Part shown: positions 1 through 6,000 of the stretch, piece after piece
Numbering within the stretch: the stretch's first letter is position 1
How the letters are laid out: each line of letters opens with the position of its first letter
Source of the DNA: an uncultured Flavobacteriales bacterium
GTDB taxonomy: Bacteria > Bacteroidota > Bacteroidia > Flavobacteriales_D > Sanyastnellaceae
Assembly: GCA_937967465.1 (NCBI GenBank)
Contig: CALBSW010000095.1
Location: 1 to 7,539 of the forward strand
Reading direction: 5' to 3'
Length of the DNA: 7,539 nucleotides
Program-made: the position numbers and the translations under genes
Notes under the pieces: model-generated
What the model saw: only the letters and a program-made list of their open reading frames with translations
What the model was told of the DNA's origin: nothing
Databases searched by the model: none

Positions 1-3000
1 AGTAGTCACAGGAACCGTCGTTGATGCTGGCCGAAGCGTCGTAGTTGCAAGCCGTGGCGACCGTACAACCTGCGCGGCTCGTGGGGTCGCCGGAGCCATC
101 TTCGATGGTGGCGACGTCCACGTAGTTGCAGGCGCTCTCATCCGTGCAGCCGCAACCGGGGTTGCCGATCGGGAAGGTCATGACGAGGTCGTTCTCACCG
201 TCACCCTCCGGGAAGACCTGCAGGCTGATTTGGCCGCTGAGCGTTCCGCTGGTGGTGAATTGACCGAGCAGGACCTTGAGGTCGTCTCCGGCCACCGCAT
301 TCGACGCGCCGTTCAGCGTAAACCAAGCACCACCGAATGCACCGCCGATGTTGATGTTGCCGCCGTCTTCAAACGGACCAACCCAGTTGGCTCCGTCACT
401 CTCCACAGCCGTCACCTCAATCTCACCTGCTGCGGGGTCCGCACCTTGCGTCAGGCCGATGGTCACGTAGCTGTCGTACTCCAGCGCAGGCTGGATGGAG
501 AACAGGATCGGGTTGACCACCTGACCGAGGGCACCTCCGAACGGATCCTGGTAGAAGGTCGTGCTCGTGTTGATGTTGGTCTCGAAGCCAGCCTCACCCA
601 CCACGCTGGACAGAACGTCCGTCGGGTTGACCATGGTGGCATAGAGGCGATAGGTCGTCGTGCCTGGCACGCCGTTCTCTGCCACGGTCTCGAGTTCGAT
701 GCTGTAGCCGTCGATGACCGGCGCATTCACACAGCTGCAGTAATCACAAGAACCGTCGTCCACGTTGGCTGCCTCGAAGTAGTTGCAGGCACTGGGGTCC
801 ATGCAACCTTCGATGTCGGCCACGAGACAAGAACCGTCGTCCACATCCGCGAGCGGGTTGAAGTTGAGCGCCTCGGGATTGGTACATCCTGCATACTGAC
901 AGGATCCATCTCCGGCGAGGGCCGTCGGGTCGTAATTCACCGCGGTCGGGTCGTCACAACCCGTGGCAAACGTGACACTGATGTTCTGCGCCACTTCTGT
1001 GAAATTGCCGCAATCATCGGTGATGGTGAACGTGCGAACGGCATCGAAGCCGCCAATGGCCATGTCCGTGCACAAGTCTGCGAAGGTGATGTCCACCTGG
1101 CCACAAGCATCTTCAGCGGTGGGGAATTCCACCGGGATGGCCTCTCCGGCCACCACCTGGTACGCCGTGTCCGCAGGGAACGTCAGGACCACAGGGGCGG
1201 TCGTGTCGTTGAAGACGATGTTCTGCACATGGCTGCTGCTGTTGCCACAGCCGTCAACAGCCGTGAACGTGCGCACCACGGTGTAGTGTCCCGTGCAATC
1301 GCCTTCCACCGTCTCATCGGAATATGTCACGGTCACACTGCCACAGTCGTCGGCAGCTTCAGCCACCGTCACCGGAAGCTCCTCGCTGCACTCGAGCAGG
1401 AGATCCTCTGGCACAACCGTAAAGGCCGGAGCCGTGGTGTCGAGGTAAGAGATGGTCTGAATGTGCACGCTGCTGTTGCCACAGCCATCGGTGGCGGTGA
1501 AGGTCCGCTCGATGACGCGACTGCCCTCACAAGGGAAGCTTTCGCTGTCGGCGTAGGACACCGTGACACCCGAGCAAGCATCGGTGGCCGTGGCCATCTC
1601 CCGCGTGTAGCTCTCGGTGCAGTCCAAGGTGACATCGGCCGGCGTGAAGTCAAAGACCGGAGCCGTCATGTCCTCGAGGGTGATGACCTGATCCATGGAA
1701 GCACTGTTGCCGCAGGCATCGGTGGCCGTCCACGTCCGGGTGATCACATTCTGAGAAATGCAGTTGGCTGCTCCAAGGGCGGTTGCAGCTGCCGTGCCCC
1801 CATCGTTGATGGCGAGCATGCTGCCTGGCAATTCCGTCCAGCTCATGACAATCTCATCGCCGGAGAAGGACAAGTCGAATGCCGCAGAGGCCGGGTCGAC
1901 AAGGATGGCGTCGAACACCATTTCAGCGCCCACTACACCAGCACCATTCAGGTTGCTGATACGCACTTCCACATAGTCGTAGCTCTCCGAGGTGATCACA
2001 TCCTGGACCACGAGGTTCACCATGTCGCCGGAGAGGTCCACACCCAAGGCACCGCGCAGGTTCAAGGGGTTGGACACCTCATCGTCCACAGTCAACTCCA
2101 TGCCATCGCCGATGGTCACTTGCGTGGCCTCGAGGACGCGCGGGAATGCAGCCAGGTTATTGAGTCGGAGTTCAACGCGGATGTCTGCCGTCAGGCCATC
2201 CAAAGAGAAGCTGCCATCGGTCACCACATCGCTGTAGCTCACCGTTACGTCTCCGCATGCATCTCCTGCATCCAAGACATCCCCCGTGGAAGCCGGCGCC
2301 GTATCTGCAGCGCAATCCACAGTCACATCAGCCGGAACCGTGAAGGTCGGTGCCGTGGTGTCTTCAATGGTGAAGGTGGCCGTCGTGCTGGTGCTGTTGC
2401 CACAAGCATCGGTGGCGGTGAAGGTCACCGTCGTGCTGCCGCTGGCGCCGCAGCCATCGCTCAAGGACACATGGTCATTGGTCCACGTCACATCACCACA
2501 CAAGTCCGTGGCCACAGCTCCGCCTTGATCGGCAAGCCAGGCACTGAGTGCGGCGGCGTTGCCAATCCCGTCGCATTCGACGGTGAGGTTGGACGCCGGT
2601 GTATCCATGGTCGGAGCGTCTTGGTCAATGATGGTCACCACCTGAGTGGCTTCACTGCTGTTGCCGCAAGCATCCGTCGCGGTGAAGATGCGGGTCATGA
2701 CCAAGGCATTGGCGCAATCTCCTGCCACGGTGCTCATGTCCTCGGAGAGGTTCACATCACCGCAGGCGTCCGTCACCGTCGGCATCGGGAAGCCAAAGTC
2801 ATCGGAACAGCTGATGGTCACGTCTGAAGGCACGTCCACAAACACCGGGGCGATGTTGTCCACGATGGTGTAGACCGTAGAGTCCATGCGGACGTTGCCA
2901 CAAGCATCGGTGGCCATCCAGTGGCGGACGATCGTGCCCGTTGCACCACAGCCGATCTCGGTCATCTCATCCGTGTAGGTCACGGTCACCCCGTTGCAGT

Positions 3001-6000
3001 TGTCGACTGCGACCGCCTGGGCCGTCGGGAGATCGTCACCACAAGCCAAGGTGGCATCCGCCGGAACATTCGTGAAAATGGGAGCCTGCTCGTCCACCAC
3101 GTGGATGATGTGGCTTGTGGTATCCGAGTAACCGAAGACGTCGGTGACCACATAGGTCCGGATGATGTCATACGTCTCGCCACAGGGGCCTTCGACGATT
3201 TCATCAGAGTAGCTGTAGCTGAGGTCTGCAGGGCAGTTGTCGCTGGCCGCTGGGAAGACCACGTCAATGCTGGCCGTACAACTGACCGTCACGTCCTCCG
3301 GTGTTTCGGTGAACTCCGGGGCTTCGCTGTCGAGGAGGCAAATGTCGCCGCACTCGTAGCCAAACTGCGGGTAGTAGCAGCTTTCATCATCGATGATCGC
3401 CGTCGAAGAGTAGTTGCAGGCCGTGGCATCGGTACAGCCGCACTGGCTGCAACCGAAGGTGATGGTCACGCGCTCCTGATTGAGGTTGTTGCCTTCAGGG
3501 AACACTTGAACATAGAACTGGCCACTGAGCTCGCCATTGGTGGTGAGCTGGGCGAGCAACACGCGTTGGTCGTCTCCGGCAATGCCGTTGGTGGCATCGG
3601 GGTTGACGAACCAACCGGAACCGATCACATCGTCAATGGTGAATCCGCTGCCGCTCTCGAACGGGGCGCTCCACGGCTCAGGCTCAGGAAGGCCTTGGAT
3701 GCTGGTCTGTCCAAGCGCGGTGTTGGGCACAGCGTCAATGCCGATCGTGAACCAGCTGTCATATTGAATCTCCGGGACGAAGTCTAACAGAATCGGGTTG
3801 ATGCCGTTCGGGAACACGCCGCCATTCGGGTGCTGGTAGAAGTCGCCCGTCGAGGACACGATCATGGGGTTCTCCCCTTGGCCGGTCACTGCGCTCACCT
3901 GGTCGGTCGCATTCGGCGTGGTGATGTAAATGCGGTAGGTATTGTAGCCCGGAATTCCGTTCACGGCCACCTCTTCCACATCCACAGCGTAGCCCTCCAC
4001 ATCCGTGGTGTATCCGGAGCAGCTGCAGAAGTCGCAGGAGCCATCGTCGTTGTCGGCCAGCGGCTCATAGTTGCACGCCAGCGGATCCATGCAGCCGTCG
4101 AAGTTGCCGTCGAACGCATCGCAAATGCCGTCTCCATCACTGTCCACAAGGCATTCGCCTTCACAGTCGTACTCCGGCTCCGGGTAAACGCAGGTGCCAT
4201 CATTCTGGGTCGCATCGGCATCGTAGTTGCACGCTGTGACGTCGTCGCAGCCCAAGCAGCTGGTGAAGTCACAAGTGCCATCATTCAGCGTGGCAGAAGC
4301 ATCGTAATTGCAGGCGGTCGAAATCGTACAACCAGCGCAGCTCGCGCTCTCACAGCTGCCATCGTCAAAGGTGGCGGAAGCGTTGAAGTTGCAGGCATTC
4401 AAGTCCGTGCAACCGAGGACTTCCTGCTCGTCGCAAATGCCGTTGGCATTGGCGTCATTGATGCAATTGCCGTCGCAATCCACAATGGCAGAGGCCGGGA
4501 AGGCACATCCCCCATCGTCATTGGTGGCTGTGGCGTCGTAGTTGCAAGCCGTGTCATCCGTGCAGCCAAAGCAGCTGACGTAGTCACAGGAATCATCGTT
4601 GATGCTCGCTGCAGCGTCGTAGTTGCAAGCCGCTTCGTCGGTACAACCGGCACAGCTCAAGCTCTCGCAGCTGCCATCGTCCAGCGTGGCGCCATCGGTG
4701 TAGTTGCAGGCCAGCGGATCGGTACAACCGGACACTTCCGTTTCGTCACACAAGCCGTTGGCGTTGGTGTCGTTGAGACAGTTGCCGTCGCAATCCACGT
4801 AGTCCACGGCTGGGTAGACACAGGTCAAAGGAATGGTGGCATCCGCATCGTAGTTGCACGCTCCCACCTGGTCACAACCGGCACAAGAGCTGAATTCGCA
4901 AGGGTTCTCCGTGTCGCCGAAGTTGCAGGCAAACGGGAGTTCGCACCCCGTCATCTGAACCATGGGCGGCGTACCGCCATAGATGCAGCCGTAGGTCAGG
5001 AAATCTGCCACGCCCACCTCGTAGTTGTCCGCGGCAGGATCGCCACAGCAGCTTGTGAAGTCACAGGCGGCGTCATCCTGGATGGTGGCCTCCGCATCGT
5101 AGTTGCAAGCAAAGGTGACCATGCAACCCGCGCAGCTCGTGAAGTCACAAGAGCCGTCGTCGAGGTTGGCTCCAGCATCGAAGTTGCAGGCTCCAGCATC
5201 CGTACATCCACCATACTGGCAAGTGCCATTGTTGAAGTCGGCATCCGCATCATAGTTGGCGGCCGTGGCATCCGTGCATCCACCATAGATGCAGGAACCG
5301 TCGTCCACCGTGGCGGTGTTGTCGTAATTGAAGGCGTTCGAGTCGATGCAACCGCGGCAGCTGAAGAACTCGCAGGAGCCATCGTTCAACACCGCATTCT
5401 CATCGTAGTTGCAGGCAATCGGGTTGGTACAACCTCCGCAGCTGGTGGTGTCACAAGAGCCGTCATCCACATTGGCACCCGGCACATAGTTGCAGGCAAT
5501 CGGGTTGGTACAACCGAGGTATTCACAGCTGCCGTCGTTGAAGTCGGCCGAAGCGCTGTAGTTGTTGGCACCGGAATCGGTACATCCACCGAACACACAG
5601 CTGCCGTCGTCGAGCGTGGCTTCTGCCTCATAGTTCGCCGCTGCCTGGTCGATACAACCGTAGCAATCGAAGACACAGGAGCCGTCGTTTTCCGTGACCG
5701 CGGGGTCATAGTTACAGGCGTTGGCCAAATTGCAGCCCGCGAGCTCGTTGAGGTCGCAAATGCCGTCAAAGTCGGTGTCGCTGATGCACGTGCCATCGCA
5801 GTTGTAGCCATAATCGGCATACGTGCAGCTGCCGTCGTCCGCCGTGGCGAGATCGTCGTAGTTGCAGGCCGTGTCGTCCATGCAACCGAGGGCCTCCAGC
5901 ACCGTGATGGTTTGCGTGGCCGAAATGGCATTTCCGCATGCGAGGGTGGCCGTGAAAGTCCGGGTCACCGTCTGGAAGTCGTTGGCGCTGTCGTCGGTCA

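Larger units (their letters stand above)
962..3328 (-). repeat. HYR-like array B: eight Ig-fold repeats
   Basis: Eight tandem HYR-like repeats: B1 3092-3328, B2 2858-3091, B3 2624-2857, B4 2360-2623, B5 1670-2359 (with insertion), B6 1439-1669, B7 1205-1438, B8 962-1204. Most are 77-81 aa; B4 is 88 aa and B5 230 aa. Recurrent motifs are TAPxFTxVPADVTVxC, DACGDVTVxYSDE, GDC and RTFTATDACGNSS. B1 lacks the CGN cysteine (it reads FGYS) and B8 lacks the first cysteine, echoing the first and last repeats of array A. The domain is known as an extracellular stalk or adhesion module, so a rod-like segment is expected. Confidence 0.88.
4034..5887 (-). repeat. CTD/ACNY array 1: 20 short Cys-rich repeats
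   Basis: Residues 551-1168. Twenty copies of a unit of about 21 residues (GC-T/I/M-D, then ACNYD or a Cys-less variant, then DDGSC), starting at high coordinates 5887, 5737, 5659, 5587, 5515, 5434, 5353, 5281, 5209, 5128, 5047, 4948, 4879, 4729, 4648, 4567, 4414, 4333, 4252 and 4096. Linkers are 3 residues (xYG type), 5-6 residues containing SC, or about 30-residue TSP3-like spacers. Copies at 4985-5047 and 4898-4948 are degenerate. The unit recurs in many Bacteroidota giant extracellular proteins; I know of no proven function. Its Cys and Asp density suggests a disulfide-pinned, possibly calcium-binding rod. Confidence 0.9.

Noticed and set aside
71..91. Possible diversity-generating retroelement variable region, because substitutions cluster here
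   Set aside because: The changes on the coding strand are at T positions (TGC to GGC or CGC, TTC to CCC), not adenines, and no template repeat or reverse transcriptase is in the window.
230..2827. Long plus-strand ORF, 865 codons
   Set aside because: It is the exact antisense register of the giant gene. Its translation is rich in His, Arg and Val with no recognisable domain, while the minus strand gives clean HYR, CTD and X repeats. Avoidance of TTA, CTA and TCA in the sense gene explains its length.
4034..5887. Possible CRISPR array because of regularly spaced short repeats
   Set aside because: Repeats are imperfect at DNA level, spaced in whole codons and encode a conserved peptide motif; there are no identical repeats with unrelated spacers.
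5386..5931. Minus-strand ORF of 181 codons (and other short minus-strand ORFs such as 4996-5382)
   Set aside because: They lie in a different minus-strand frame from the repeat protein. They encode low-complexity Thr/Ala/Arg-rich sequence created by frame-shifted reading of the CTD repeats.
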